Origin: Nitrospirillum pindoramense
GTDB lineage: Bacteria > Pseudomonadota > Alphaproteobacteria > Azospirillales > Azospirillaceae
Reading direction: 5' to 3'
Assembly (NCBI RefSeq): GCF_007827955.1
Contig: NZ_VITR01000007.1
Location: 124,001 to 188,000, forward strand
DNA: 64,000 bases
Position 1 is the first letter of the stretch. Each line of letters starts with the position of its first letter. The notes beneath the pieces are model-generated. The model was not told where the DNA came from. It did not search any database and was given only the letters and a program-made list of their open reading frames with translations. The position numbers and the translations under genes were made by a program. Positions 48,200 through 57,357 of this stretch are shown piece after piece.

Positions 48200-48940
48200 T
48201 CAGCGGCTGGCCCAGAGCAGGTAGTTGACGTCCAGGTCACGGGCGTCCAGGCGGAAGGCGTCGTTGAAGGGGCTGTAGACCAGCCCCATGACCTCGCGCA
48301 CCGTCAGGCCGGTGGCGCGCAGGCCCGCGGCCAGCTCGGACGGCTTCAGGAACTTGCGCCAGTCGTGGGTGCCGCGCGGCAGCCAGCGCAGCACGTATTC
48401 CGCGCCGATGATGGCCATGAGATAGGATTTCGGCGTGCGGTTCAGCGTCGCCATGACCAGCAGGCCCTCGGGCTTCAGCAGCGCGGCCAGGCTGTCCAGG
48501 AACAGGGGCACGTCGGCGACGTGCTCCACCACCTCCAGCGACAGCACGGCGTCGAAGGTTTCGCCGGCGGCGACCAGATCCTCCGCCGTGGTGTGGCGGT
48601 AATCGACCGGCGTGCCGGTTTCCATCGCGTGGGTGGCGGCCGTCTTCACGTTGCGCTCGGCGGCATCGATGCCCACCACCTCGGCGCCCATGCGGGCCAG
48701 CGGTTCGGACAGCAGGCCGCCGCCACAGCCGATATCCACCAGGCGCAGCCCCTTCAGCGGCTGCGGCGCCAGTGGATCGCGGCCGAAATGGGCGCAGATG
48801 CGGTCGCGCAGGTATTCCAGCCGCACGGGGTTCAGCTTGTGCAGGGGCCGGAACTTGCCCGCCTCATCCCACCATTCGGCGGCGATGGCCGAAAAGCGCT
48901 GGATTTCACCGGGATCGACGGTCGTGGCGGTCTGGCTCAT
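48200..48940 (-). CDS. ubiG: ubiquinone biosynthesis O-methyltransferase
   Basis: 246 aa from ATG 48940. SAM-dependent methylation of two hydroxyl positions in ubiquinone synthesis. The N-terminal signature EIQRFSAIAAEWWDEAGKFR and LHKLNPVRLEYLR is specific for UbiG. SAM motif I LRLVDIGCGGGLLSEPLARM, motif II FDAVLSLEVVEHVAD and ATLNRTPKSY. Divergent from lysC, a common alphaproteobacterial pairing. Its 3' end faces repeat copy C. Confidence 0.97.
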   Translation of the reverse strand: MSQTATTVDPGEIQRFSAIAAEWWDEAGKFRPLHKLNPVRLEYLRDRICAHFGRDPLAPQPLKGLRLVDIGCGGGLLSEPLARMGAEVVGIDAAERNVKTAATHAMETGTPVDYRHTTAEDLVAAGETFDAVLSLEVVEHVADVPLFLDSLAALLKPEGLLVMATLNRTPKSYLMAIIGAEYVLRWLPRGTHDWRKFLKPSELAAGLRATGLTVREVMGLVYSPFNDAFRLDARDLDVNYLLWASR

Positions 48941-49258
48941 GATGGCACCCTTGAACGGAACGGGCCAGAATATGGGCCGCCGCCGCCGCCAACTCAACAC
49001 CCCCCAATTCAACGCTGCCGGCGCGGGACGGACGGGGACGCGCGAAATAGAAATGCTCTGTCGCCCGGTTTACGCAACCCTGACCTTTTATTACCCGTTT
49101 GTTGCCTGCGCGGCCGCGACGGGGTAAGGATAGCGCGCTTTCGCGTAGCCCCCGCGCAGGACCCGCCCCAACGGGACGGGCCCCGCCCGCGCGGCGCCGG
49201 AAGCCCCCTGCATCCACCGCCGGCGGTTGGCCGGCTTTTAGCAAGGCAGACACGGGTT
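48941..49258. promoter_or_regulatory. divergent ubiG/lysC intergenic region
   Basis: 318 bp between the two start codons. An open frame in the lysC phase runs back through it and antisense to ubiG but shows no family sequence. No clear promoter, operator or lysine riboswitch is recognised. Confidence 0.4.
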
Positions 49259-50494
49259 ATGGCACGCCTCGTCTTGAAGTTCGGCGGCACGTCGGTCGGC
49301 ACCATCGACCGCATCAAGAATGTCGCCCGCAAAGTGAAACAGGAGGTCGACGCCGGCCATGAGGTGGCGGTGGTCGTCTCCGCCATGTCGGGCGTGACCA
49401 ACCAGCTGGTGGATTATGTGAAACAGGTCGGCCGCCTGGCGGACGAGCGCGAATACGACGCCGTGGTCGCCTCGGGCGAGCAGGTGACCAGCGGGCTGCT
49501 GGCCATCGCCCTGCAGGAGATCGGCATCCCCGCGCGGTCGTGGCAGGGATGGCAGATCCCGCTGATCACCGACGACGTGCATGGCAAGGCCCGGATCGAG
49601 CGCATCGAGTCCGCCGAGTTGGTGGCCCGCATGTCCACGGGCGAGGTGGCGGTGGTCGCCGGCTTCCAGGGCGTGTCCAAGGACGGCCGCATCGCCACCC
49701 TGGGCCGCGGCGGCTCCGACACCTCGGCCGTCGCCCTGGCGGCGGCGGTCGGCGCCGAGCGGTGCGATATTTACACCGATGTCGATGGCGTCTACACCAC
49801 CGACCCGCGCATCGTGACCAAGGCCCGCAAGCTGGGCCGCATCACGTACGAGGAAATGCTGGAGATGGCGTCGCTGGGCGCCAAGGTCCTGCAGACCCGG
49901 TCGGTGGAAATGGCCATGAAGCACCGGGTGCGCGTCCAGGTGCTGTCGACCTTCGAGGAAGCGGCCGGCAGCGCGTTGCCGGGAACTCTTGTCGTTGATG
50001 AGGACGAAATCGTGGAACAGGAACTGGTCAGCGGCATCGCCTACAGCCGGGATGAGGCGAAGGTGACCCTGGTGGGCGTGGAAGACCGGCCGGGCGTGGC
50101 GGCCGCCATTTTCGGGCCGCTCACCGACGCCGCCATCAACGTCGACATGATCGTGCAGAACGTGTCGGAGGACGGCACCACCACCGACATGACCTTCACC
50201 GTCACCAAGGCCGACCTGGACCGCACCGTGCAGGTGCTGGAGGGCGCCCGGGATGACCTGAAGTTCCGCCGCCTGATCGCCGACAGCAACGTGGTCAAGG
50301 TCTCGGTCATCGGCGTCGGCATGCGCAGCCACGCCGGCGTGGCCCAGCGCATGTTCAAGGCGCTGGCCGACCGCGGCATCAACATCCAGGTCATTTCCAC
50401 CAGCGAGATCAAGGTCAGCGTCCTGATCGCCGAGGAATACACCGAACTGGCGTTGCGCGCGCTGCACACCGCATACGGCCTGGACCAGGCATAA
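49259..50494 (+). CDS. lysC: aspartate kinase
   Basis: 411 aa from ATG 49259. Phosphorylates aspartate, the first step to Lys, Thr, Met and diaminopimelate. N-terminal KFGGTSVGTIDRI, VVSAMSGVTNQL, GRGGSDTSAVALAA and ITYEEMLEMASLGAKVLQ. Two C-terminal ACT domains (VTLVGVEDRPGVAAAIFG and VSVIGVGMRSHAGVAQRMF) provide feedback control. A strong terminator follows 19 bp after the stop, separating it from the monooxygenase gene. Confidence 0.97.
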   Translation: MARLVLKFGGTSVGTIDRIKNVARKVKQEVDAGHEVAVVVSAMSGVTNQLVDYVKQVGRLADEREYDAVVASGEQVTSGLLAIALQEIGIPARSWQGWQIPLITDDVHGKARIERIESAELVARMSTGEVAVVAGFQGVSKDGRIATLGRGGSDTSAVALAAAVGAERCDIYTDVDGVYTTDPRIVTKARKLGRITYEEMLEMASLGAKVLQTRSVEMAMKHRVRVQVLSTFEEAAGSALPGTLVVDEDEIVEQELVSGIAYSRDEAKVTLVGVEDRPGVAAAIFGPLTDAAINVDMIVQNVSEDGTTTDMTFTVTKADLDRTVQVLEGARDDLKFRRLIADSNVVKVSVIGVGMRSHAGVAQRMFKALADRGINIQVISTSEIKVSVLIAEEYTELALRALHTAYGLDQA

Positions 50495-50512
50495 GCATCT
50501 GAGCGACACTGT

Positions 50513-50556
50513 GCCCCGGGGGTCCGCCAAGACGACCCCCGGGGCATTGTTGTTTT
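50513..50556 (+). terminator. Rho-independent terminator after lysC
   Basis: A perfect 12-bp stem GCCCCGGGGGTC/GACCCCCGGGGC (50513-50524 with 50534-50545), then ATTGTTGTTTT. Confidence 0.85.
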
Positions 50557-50703
50557 CAGCGGCTGTTTTGGGTTAGGGATCGGCATCGTCCCGGTGCCGG
50601 ACCGCCCGGGGCGCCCCACTCGGGGAGCGGCCCCACGGAATACCCGTCGCAAGACACCCGCCGGGCACCACGCCTTTTTCGCCAAACAGGGACTAGCGTT
50701 TTG

Positions 50704-51795
50704 ATGACCATCGCCACCACGACCGGAACCGCGCGCGGCAAGCTGGACGCGCTTTGGGCCCGTGGACGGGATTTCCTGGGAACGGAGCTGGCCATCATGG
50801 GCGGCGCCATGACCTGGGTGTCGGACGCCAATCTGGTGGCCGCCATTTCGAACGGCGGGGGGTTCGGTGTCCTGGCCTGTGGCGCCATGACACCTGAGAT
50901 GCTGGCCCAGGAGATCGACGCCACCCGCGCGCTGACCACGAAGCCTTTCGGCGTCAACCTGATCACCATGCACCCGCAACTGGACGTGCTGGCCGACATC
51001 TGCCTCAGCCACGGTGTCCACCATGTGGTCCTGGCCGGTGGCCTGCCGCCCGCGCCGGTGATCAAGCAGCTGAAGGATGGCGGCGCCAAGGTCATCTGCT
51101 TCGCCCCGGCGTTGGTGCTGGCCAAGAAGCTGGTGCGCATGGGCGTGGACGCCCTGGTGATCGAGGGCATGGAGGCCGGCGGCCACATCGGGCCCGTCGC
51201 CACCTCCGTCCTGGCGCAGGAGATCCTGCCGGAAATCCACGACGTGCCGGTGTTCGTGGCCGGCGGCATCGGCCGGGGCGAGGCCATCGTGGCCTATCTG
51301 GAACTGGGCGCCGCCGGCGTGCAGCTGGGCACCCGCTTCGTCTGTGCCACCGAATCGCGGGCGCACCCGAATTTCAAGCGCGCCTTCATCCGCGCCAGCG
51401 CGCGCGACGCCATGCCGTCGGCCCAGTTGGACAGCCGCTTTCCCGTCATCCCGGTGCGCGCCCTGCAGAACGAGGGCACCCGCCGCTTCATGGATTTCCA
51501 GCGCGAGGTGGTAGAACGCTTCAACCGGGGCGAGGTGGAGCAGAAGGACGCCCAGCTGGAGATCGAGCACTTCTGGGCGGGCGCCCTGCGACGCGCCGTC
51601 ATCGAAGGCGACGTGGAGAACGGCAGCCTGATGGCCGGCCAGTCGGTGGGCATGGTGACGCGGGAGCAGCCGACCGCCGAAATCCTGGCCGAACTGGTGG
51701 CCCAGGCGGAAGACGCGCTGGCCGGCCGCTATGGCCATGTCCGTGAAACGGTGGAGACGGGACCGGCGTTGGCGCTGGCGGGAGCGGCGGGCTAG
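50704..51795 (+). CDS. nitronate monooxygenase / FMN-dependent oxidoreductase
   Basis: 363 aa from ATG 50704 (TTG 50701 is adjacent). TIM-barrel FMN enzyme of the 2-nitropropane dioxygenase family: IMGGAMTWVSDANLVAAISN, GGFGVLACGAMTPE, PFGVNLITMHPQ, the catalytic-histidine motif IEGMEAGGHIGPVATS, and the FMN-phosphate site VFVAGGIGRGEAIVAYL with GAAGVQLGTRFVCATES. Oxidises alkyl nitronates or works as an NAD(P)H:quinone reductase. It lies between lysC and ptsP, which are often neighbours without it, and its stop overlaps the ptsP start. Confidence 0.9.
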   Translation: MTIATTTGTARGKLDALWARGRDFLGTELAIMGGAMTWVSDANLVAAISNGGGFGVLACGAMTPEMLAQEIDATRALTTKPFGVNLITMHPQLDVLADICLSHGVHHVVLAGGLPPAPVIKQLKDGGAKVICFAPALVLAKKLVRMGVDALVIEGMEAGGHIGPVATSVLAQEILPEIHDVPVFVAGGIGRGEAIVAYLELGAAGVQLGTRFVCATESRAHPNFKRAFIRASARDAMPSAQLDSRFPVIPVRALQNEGTRRFMDFQREVVERFNRGEVEQKDAQLEIEHFWAGALRRAVIEGDVENGSLMAGQSVGMVTREQPTAEILAELVAQAEDALAGRYGHVRETVETGPALALAGAAG

Positions 51796-54170
51796 TGGCA
51801 CCGAACTCCGGAACTCCTCCCCTCCTCATCGACCCGGGGCTTGACGTTCCGGAGGCCGGCACCGTCGCCACCGGTGCCCCCCCCGACGCCGTGACCACGC
51901 TGCGCCGCTCCGCCGATGCGGCCGGCGGCGCCCGCCGCCTGCTGGCCCGGCTGCGCGACGTCATGGCCGCCGGCGGCACCGCCCAGTCGCGGCTGGACAA
52001 GATCGTCATGCTGATCGCCGCCGAGATGGGGGCGGACGTCTGTTCCTGCTACGTCATGCGGGCGGGCGAGGTGCTGGAGCTGTTCGCCACAATCGGCCTG
52101 AACCTGGACGCCGTGCACAAGACGAGGCTGAGGGTGGGCGAGGGTCTGGTGGGCGACATCGCCGCCCACGCCCGGCCGGTGGCCCTGGCCAACGCGCCCA
52201 GCCATCCCAACTTCGCCTATCGCCCGGAAACCGGCGAAGACCCGTTCGACAGCTTCATGGGCGTGCCCATCCTGCGCGGCGGCCGCGTGCGCGGCGTGCT
52301 GGCCATCCAGCACATCGCGCGCCGCGCGTATGACGAGCAGGACGTGGAGACGCTGGAAACCATCGCCATGGTGGTGGCCGAGTTGGTGGCCACGGGCGAG
52401 CTGGTCGACAACCGCGAACTGCAGGTGGCCAACGACCTGGTGCTGCTGCCGTCCCGCCTGGATGGCGTCAGCCTGAACCGGGGCATCGCCATGGCCGTGG
52501 CGGTGCTGCACCGGCCGCAGCTGACCATCCGCCAGATGGTGGCGGACGATCCGGAGATGGAGCTGGGCCGCCTGCGCGAGGCGGTGGACAGCATGCACTC
52601 CGCCATCGACCGGCTGCTGATCCTGTCGGGCGAAAGCGGGGGCGAGCACCACGAGATCATCGAAACCTACCGCATGTTCGCCACCGACCGCGGCTGGCTG
52701 TCGCGCATCCGCGAGGCCATCCGCACCGGCCTGACGGCGGAGGCGGCGGTGCAGCAGGTGCAGAACGACAACCGCGCCCGCATGGCGTCGGTGACCGACA
52801 GCTACATCCGCGAACGCCAGCTGGACCTGGACGACATCACCAACCGCCTGCTGCAGCACCTGGCCGGGCGGCAGGACAAGGCCGATGGTGGCACCCTGCC
52901 GGAGGAGTTCGTGCTGGTGGCCCGCAACCTGGGCCCCGCCGAGCTGCTGGATTACGACCGCACGCGGCTGCGCGGCCTGGTGTTGGAGGAAGGGGCGGCC
53001 TACAGCCACGTGGCCATCGTGGCCCGCGCCCTGGACATCCCGGTGGTGGGCCAATGCACCGGCGTGCTGAGCCGGGTCGACCCGCTGGACTTCGTCATCG
53101 TCGATGGCGACCACGGCCAGGTCTTCGTGCGCCCGGCGGAAGACATCACCGAAGCCTTCCTGAAAAGCATCGAGGTGGGGGAGGAGCGCAAGCGCGAGTT
53201 CGCCGCCGCCCGCGAGCTGGAGTCGGTGACGCGCGACGGCGTGCCCGTGCGCCTGATGCTGAACGCCGGCCTGCTGATCGACCTGCCCCACCTGCACGCC
53301 ACCGGCGCCGACGGCATCGGCCTCTACCGCACCGAAATCCCCTTCATGGTGCGGCACACCTATCCCGACACGGCGGTGCAGAAGGAAACCTACGCCAAGG
53401 TGCTGGACGAGGCGGGGGACAAGCCCGTCACCTTCCGCACCCTGGACGTGGGCGGGGACAAGACCCTGCCCTATTTCCCCGACCTGGGCGAGGAGAACCC
53501 GGCCCTGGGCTGGCGCGCCATCCGCATCGGCCTGGACCGCCCGGCCATGCTGCGCAAGCAGCTGCGCGCCCTGCTGTGGGCGGCGGCGGGCCGCGACCTG
53601 CGGGTGATGTTCCCCATGGTGGCCGAGGTGTCGGAGTTCATCCGCGCCCGCCGTGTGCTGGACCTGGAATTGCGCCGGCTGGCGCAGGACGGCGTGGCCC
53701 CGCCCCGCGACCTGAAGGTGGGCGTGATGATGGAGGTGCCGGCCCTGCTGTTCCAGCTGGACGCGCTTCTGCCCAACATCGACTTCATGTCCGTCGGCTC
53801 CAACGACCTGCTGCAGTACCTGTTCGCCAGCGACCGCGGCAACCCCATGCTGAACAACCGCTATGACCTGCTGTCGCCGGCCATGCTGTCGGTGCTGCGC
53901 ATGCTGGTGCGGCGGTGCGAGGCGGCCGGGGTGCAGCTGTCGCTGTGTGGAGAGATGGCCAGCCGCCCCCTGGACGCCATGGCCCTGCTGGGCTGCGGCT
54001 TCCGCACCCTGTCGATGAGCCCCGGTGCCTTCGGCGAGGTCAAGACCATGATCCGCTCGGTGGACGTGGGCGTGCTGCAGCAGTTCCTGGACAGCCTGCT
54101 GGGCCGGCCGGACCGCAGTTTGCGCCTGCACCTGCTGGCCTTCGCCCGGGACCACGGCGTTCGGCTGTAA
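51795..54170 (+). CDS. ptsP: PEP-protein phosphotransferase, nitrogen PTS (EI-Ntr)
   Basis: 791 aa from GTG 51795, one base overlapping the upstream stop. N-terminal GAF domain (about 60-190: LDKIVMLIAAEMGADVCSCY, VRGVLAIQHIARRAYDE), which can bind glutamine or 2-oxoglutarate in this family. The Enzyme I part has phospho-His H405 in GAAYSHVAIVARALDIPVVG, the PEP barrel GADGIGLYRTEIPFM, TFRTLDVGGDK, MFPMVAEVSEF, and the C-terminal SLCGEMASRP. Feeds phosphate to NPr and EIIA-Ntr (ptsN at 47.6 kb). Confidence 0.96.
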   Translation: MAPNSGTPPLLIDPGLDVPEAGTVATGAPPDAVTTLRRSADAAGGARRLLARLRDVMAAGGTAQSRLDKIVMLIAAEMGADVCSCYVMRAGEVLELFATIGLNLDAVHKTRLRVGEGLVGDIAAHARPVALANAPSHPNFAYRPETGEDPFDSFMGVPILRGGRVRGVLAIQHIARRAYDEQDVETLETIAMVVAELVATGELVDNRELQVANDLVLLPSRLDGVSLNRGIAMAVAVLHRPQLTIRQMVADDPEMELGRLREAVDSMHSAIDRLLILSGESGGEHHEIIETYRMFATDRGWLSRIREAIRTGLTAEAAVQQVQNDNRARMASVTDSYIRERQLDLDDITNRLLQHLAGRQDKADGGTLPEEFVLVARNLGPAELLDYDRTRLRGLVLEEGAAYSHVAIVARALDIPVVGQCTGVLSRVDPLDFVIVDGDHGQVFVRPAEDITEAFLKSIEVGEERKREFAAARELESVTRDGVPVRLMLNAGLLIDLPHLHATGADGIGLYRTEIPFMVRHTYPDTAVQKETYAKVLDEAGDKPVTFRTLDVGGDKTLPYFPDLGEENPALGWRAIRIGLDRPAMLRKQLRALLWAAAGRDLRVMFPMVAEVSEFIRARRVLDLELRRLAQDGVAPPRDLKVGVMMEVPALLFQLDALLPNIDFMSVGSNDLLQYLFASDRGNPMLNNRYDLLSPAMLSVLRMLVRRCEAAGVQLSLCGEMASRPLDAMALLGCGFRTLSMSPGAFGEVKTMIRSVDVGVLQQFLDSLLGRPDRSLRLHLLAFARDHGVRL

Positions 54171-54374
54171 GTCAGCGGCGGCATCGCTCCACCGTCGGTG
54201 CCCGGGGACAAGCCCAAGGGCATATGCCCGCCGACGTTCGGAGCGGCTGGAGACTTACTGTGGTTGCGGTACCGCGAGCCCCTTGATAAGACTCCGGCCA
54301 ACATCGTCGTCGGCGCAATAAACGGACCGGCGGTTGGGATAATTCGTGCACCATTCTGTGCTGGGACAGCCGTC

Positions 54375-55607
54375 ATGACTGAACGCCGCGACCGTTATCG
54401 GGACATGATAGACGCCGGTCGTGCCGCCGAACCGCAGGCCCCGCGCCAAACGGTGGGCGACATCCTGCGCATGCGGCGGGAGGAGCTGGGCTACGACCTG
54501 ACGGGCGTGGCCAATGTCCTGCGCATCCGCCGCGCCTATCTGGAAGCCATTGAGGACGGCCGTTACGGCGACCTGCCGGGCCAGGCCTACATCCTGGGCT
54601 TCCTGCGCAGCTATGCCGACCTGCTGGGCATCGATTCCGGCGACCTGCTGAACCGCTTCAAGGATGAGACGGCGGGCCATGTCCGCCCGGCGGAGCTGTA
54701 CCTACCCATCCCCGTCAGCGAGAACCGCGTGCCCAGCGGTGCCCTGATGGTGGCGGCCGTGGTGCTGGCCGCCGTGCTCTACGGCGGCTGGTATCTCTAT
54801 TCCTCCGCCGACCGCAGCGCGCTGGACCTGGTGCCCAAGCTGCCGGAGCGGCTGGCCCACCTGACGGGCAGCGGCGACACGTCGTCCCCGCCGCCGGCCA
54901 ACGTGCTGCCGGCCCCGGCGGTGCAGGCCCTGCTGAACCAGGCGCAGCCCACGGCGCCGGAGGTGGGGGCGGCGCCGGACGCCACCGCCCCGATGCCCGA
55001 TGCCATGCCGGGCCCCGTGCCGGTGGCCCCAGCCGGCAGCCCAGCCGCTGCCCCGGCGGCAACGGGCGCCCCCACCCCGACCGGCACCCCGGCGACTGGC
55101 CCGGCCACGGCCACCCCCGCCCCGGCGGGAAAGACGGTCCCGGCGGCGACGCAGCCGACGGCCCCCGTGACGTCGGAAGCGCCCGACGATGAGGCGCCGC
55201 AGATGCCGGATTTGGGCCAGCCCAAGAGTGCCGCCGCCGATACCGACGCGGCGCCGGCCGATACCGGCATGCGGCCCGACACCACCGCCCCCGGCACGGC
55301 GCCGGTCGCCACCAAGGGCCGCGTCTTCGGCCAGACCGGACCCGCCCGCGTGGTGGTGCGCGCCACGGACGAAAGCTGGATCCAGGTGCGCGACGCCAAG
55401 GGCACGCTGTGGGCGTCGCGCGTGCTGCACCCGGGCGACAGCTTCCGCGCACCCGACGTGCCTGGCCTGTCCCTGGAAACCGGCAACGCCGGCGGCGTTG
55501 TCATCAGCCTGGACGGCAAGGACCTGCCGGCGCTGGGCGCCAAGGGCCAGGTGGTGCGCAGCTATCCCCTGCAACCGGACGATCTACAGGCTCGGGTGAC
55601 ACATTGA
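54375..55607 (+). CDS. RodZ-like helix-turn-helix membrane protein (DUF4115)
   Basis: 410 aa from ATG 54375. N-terminal HTH_25 domain TVGDILRMRREELGYDLTGV, IRRAYLEAIEDGRYGDLPGQ and YILGFLRSYADLLGID. One transmembrane helix near residues 117-137 (GALMVAAVVLAAVLYGGWYL). A long Pro/Ala/Thr linker (about 170-310), and a C-terminal DUF4115 domain with VVVRATDESWIQVRDAKG and LHPGDSFRAPDVPGLSLETG. RodZ couples cell-shape MreB to the membrane. It is translationally coupled to the GH39 gene (TGATG overlap). Confidence 0.88.
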   Translation: MTERRDRYRDMIDAGRAAEPQAPRQTVGDILRMRREELGYDLTGVANVLRIRRAYLEAIEDGRYGDLPGQAYILGFLRSYADLLGIDSGDLLNRFKDETAGHVRPAELYLPIPVSENRVPSGALMVAAVVLAAVLYGGWYLYSSADRSALDLVPKLPERLAHLTGSGDTSSPPPANVLPAPAVQALLNQAQPTAPEVGAAPDATAPMPDAMPGPVPVAPAGSPAAAPAATGAPTPTGTPATGPATATPAPAGKTVPAATQPTAPVTSEAPDDEAPQMPDLGQPKSAAADTDAAPADTGMRPDTTAPGTAPVATKGRVFGQTGPARVVVRATDESWIQVRDAKGTLWASRVLHPGDSFRAPDVPGLSLETGNAGGVVISLDGKDLPALGAKGQVVRSYPLQPDDLQARVTH

Positions 55608-57217
55608 TGGCTTCCCTGTTCCGCGGCCGGGCGGTCGCCGCCGCCTGCCTTTCCGCCTGCGTCGCCCTGACGGCCGGCCTCGCGTCCCCGACGGCGGGGG
55701 CCGCGGGCCGCGTCCGCCAGATCGACGTCGACGTGGCCAAGGCGACCCAGCCGCTGGACCGCTTCTACGACCTGTCCATCGGGTCCGATTTCCCGGGCAC
55801 CCTGATGCGCCCGGACAGCATGGCGCAGCTGAGGACCACGCAGGATGAGCTGGGCTTCCGCTACATCCGCTTCCACGCCATTTTCCATGACGTGCTGGGG
55901 ACGGTGAAGGTCGAGAACGGCGCCACCACCTACGACTGGAGCAAGATCGACCAGTTGTACGACGACCTGAAGGCGCGCGGGCTGAAGCCCTTCGTGGAGC
56001 TGGGCTTCACGCCCAAGGCCATGGCCACGTCGGACAACAAGATTTTCTATTGGGAAGGCAACACCTCCCATCCCCGTCCCAACGCTTGGCGCGACCTGAT
56101 CACCGCCTTCGTCCAGCACATCGAGGCGCGCTATGGCCAGGCCGAGGTGCGCAGCTGGTTCTTCGAGGTATGGAACGAGCCCAACCTGGCCGGGTTCTGG
56201 GAGGGGGCGGACCAGCAGGCCTATTTCGCCCTGTACGACCTGACCGCCAACACCATGAAGGCCATCGATCCCGAACTGAAGGTGGGCGGCCCCGCCACCG
56301 CCGGCGCCGCCTGGGTGCCGGAGTTTCTGGACCATGTCGCCAAGAGCGGCGCGCCGGTCGATTTCGTCACCACCCACACCTATGGCGTGGACGGCGGCTT
56401 CCTGGATGAGGCGGGCAAGGCCGACACCAAGCTGTCGCCCTCCCCCGATGCCATCATCGGCGACGTGCGCAAGGTGCGCGAGCAGATCGCCGCCTCCCGC
56501 TTCCCGCACCTGCCGCTCTATTTCACGGAATGGAGCACCAGCTACACCCCCCGCGACCTGGTGCATGACAGCTATATCAGCGCGCCCTACATCCTGGCCA
56601 AGCTGAAGGCCAGCCAGGGCATGGTCCAGGGCATGAGCTACTGGACCTACAGCGACCTGTTCGAGGAGCCCGGCCCGCCCACCGCCCCGTTCGAGGGCGG
56701 CTTTGGCCTGATGAACCGCGAGGGCATCCGCAAGCCGGCCTATTTCGCCTACAAGTACCTGCACGCCCTCAAGGGCGACGCCGTGCCGGTGACGGACGGC
56801 CAGGTCATGGCCGCCGCGACGGAGGCCAAGGCCGCCGCCCTGGTGTGGGACTTCCAGCAGCCGCGCCAGCCGGTCAGCAACCGGTCCTTCTACAGCAAGA
56901 TCGTGCCCAACAAGCCGGCACCGGCCATCAAGGTGGCGTTCCAGGGGCTGAAGCCCGGCCAATACCGCCTGGCGGTCCATCGCACCGGCTATCGCGCCAA
57001 CGACGCCTATTCCGCCTACCTCGACATGGGCGCGCCCAAGACCCTGTCGCCGGAGCAGCTGGCCAAGCTGACCGACCTGACGCGCGACCTGCCCGAGGCG
57101 GACAAGACCGTGACCGTCGGCGCCGATGGCCGCTACGCCGTCCCGCTGCCCATGCACAGCAACGACATCGTGCTGGTCACGCTGGAGAAAAGCGGTGCTG
57201 CCGCCGGCGGCAAATAG
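55607..57217 (+). CDS. exported glycoside hydrolase family 39 protein
   Basis: 536 aa from ATG 55607, overlapping the stop of the rodZ-like gene. Signal peptide about 1-33. TIM-barrel GH39 catalytic domain: LGFRYIRFHAIFHD, acid/base E191 in FEVWNEPNLAGFW, THTYGVDGGF, nucleophile E308 in LYFTEWSTSYTPRD, and MSYWTYSDLFEEPG. A C-terminal beta-sandwich follows. GH39 includes beta-xylosidases and alpha-iduronidases; substrate not settled. Its place among housekeeping genes is unusual. Confidence 0.9.
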   Translation: MASLFRGRAVAAACLSACVALTAGLASPTAGAAGRVRQIDVDVAKATQPLDRFYDLSIGSDFPGTLMRPDSMAQLRTTQDELGFRYIRFHAIFHDVLGTVKVENGATTYDWSKIDQLYDDLKARGLKPFVELGFTPKAMATSDNKIFYWEGNTSHPRPNAWRDLITAFVQHIEARYGQAEVRSWFFEVWNEPNLAGFWEGADQQAYFALYDLTANTMKAIDPELKVGGPATAGAAWVPEFLDHVAKSGAPVDFVTTHTYGVDGGFLDEAGKADTKLSPSPDAIIGDVRKVREQIAASRFPHLPLYFTEWSTSYTPRDLVHDSYISAPYILAKLKASQGMVQGMSYWTYSDLFEEPGPPTAPFEGGFGLMNREGIRKPAYFAYKYLHALKGDAVPVTDGQVMAAATEAKAAALVWDFQQPRQPVSNRSFYSKIVPNKPAPAIKVAFQGLKPGQYRLAVHRTGYRANDAYSAYLDMGAPKTLSPEQLAKLTDLTRDLPEADKTVTVGADGRYAVPLPMHSNDIVLVTLEKSGAAAGGK

Positions 57218-57357
57218 GCCAGCCGGTTCGGCCGCTTAACCGTTCAAGCCCGCGCCGTCCCGCACGCGGCGCGGTGAAGCCTTGTGCGATGGCCTCTTGA
57301 TCCCGGGGCCGTCCGGCAGCACTTTACGGTCAAAATTCCCTCATGAGGCCCGTTCCC

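Noticed and set aside
48173-49258. An N-terminal extension of lysC back to 48173
   Set aside because: The extra sequence is antisense to ubiG and low-complexity; the aspartate kinase core starts right at ATG 49259.
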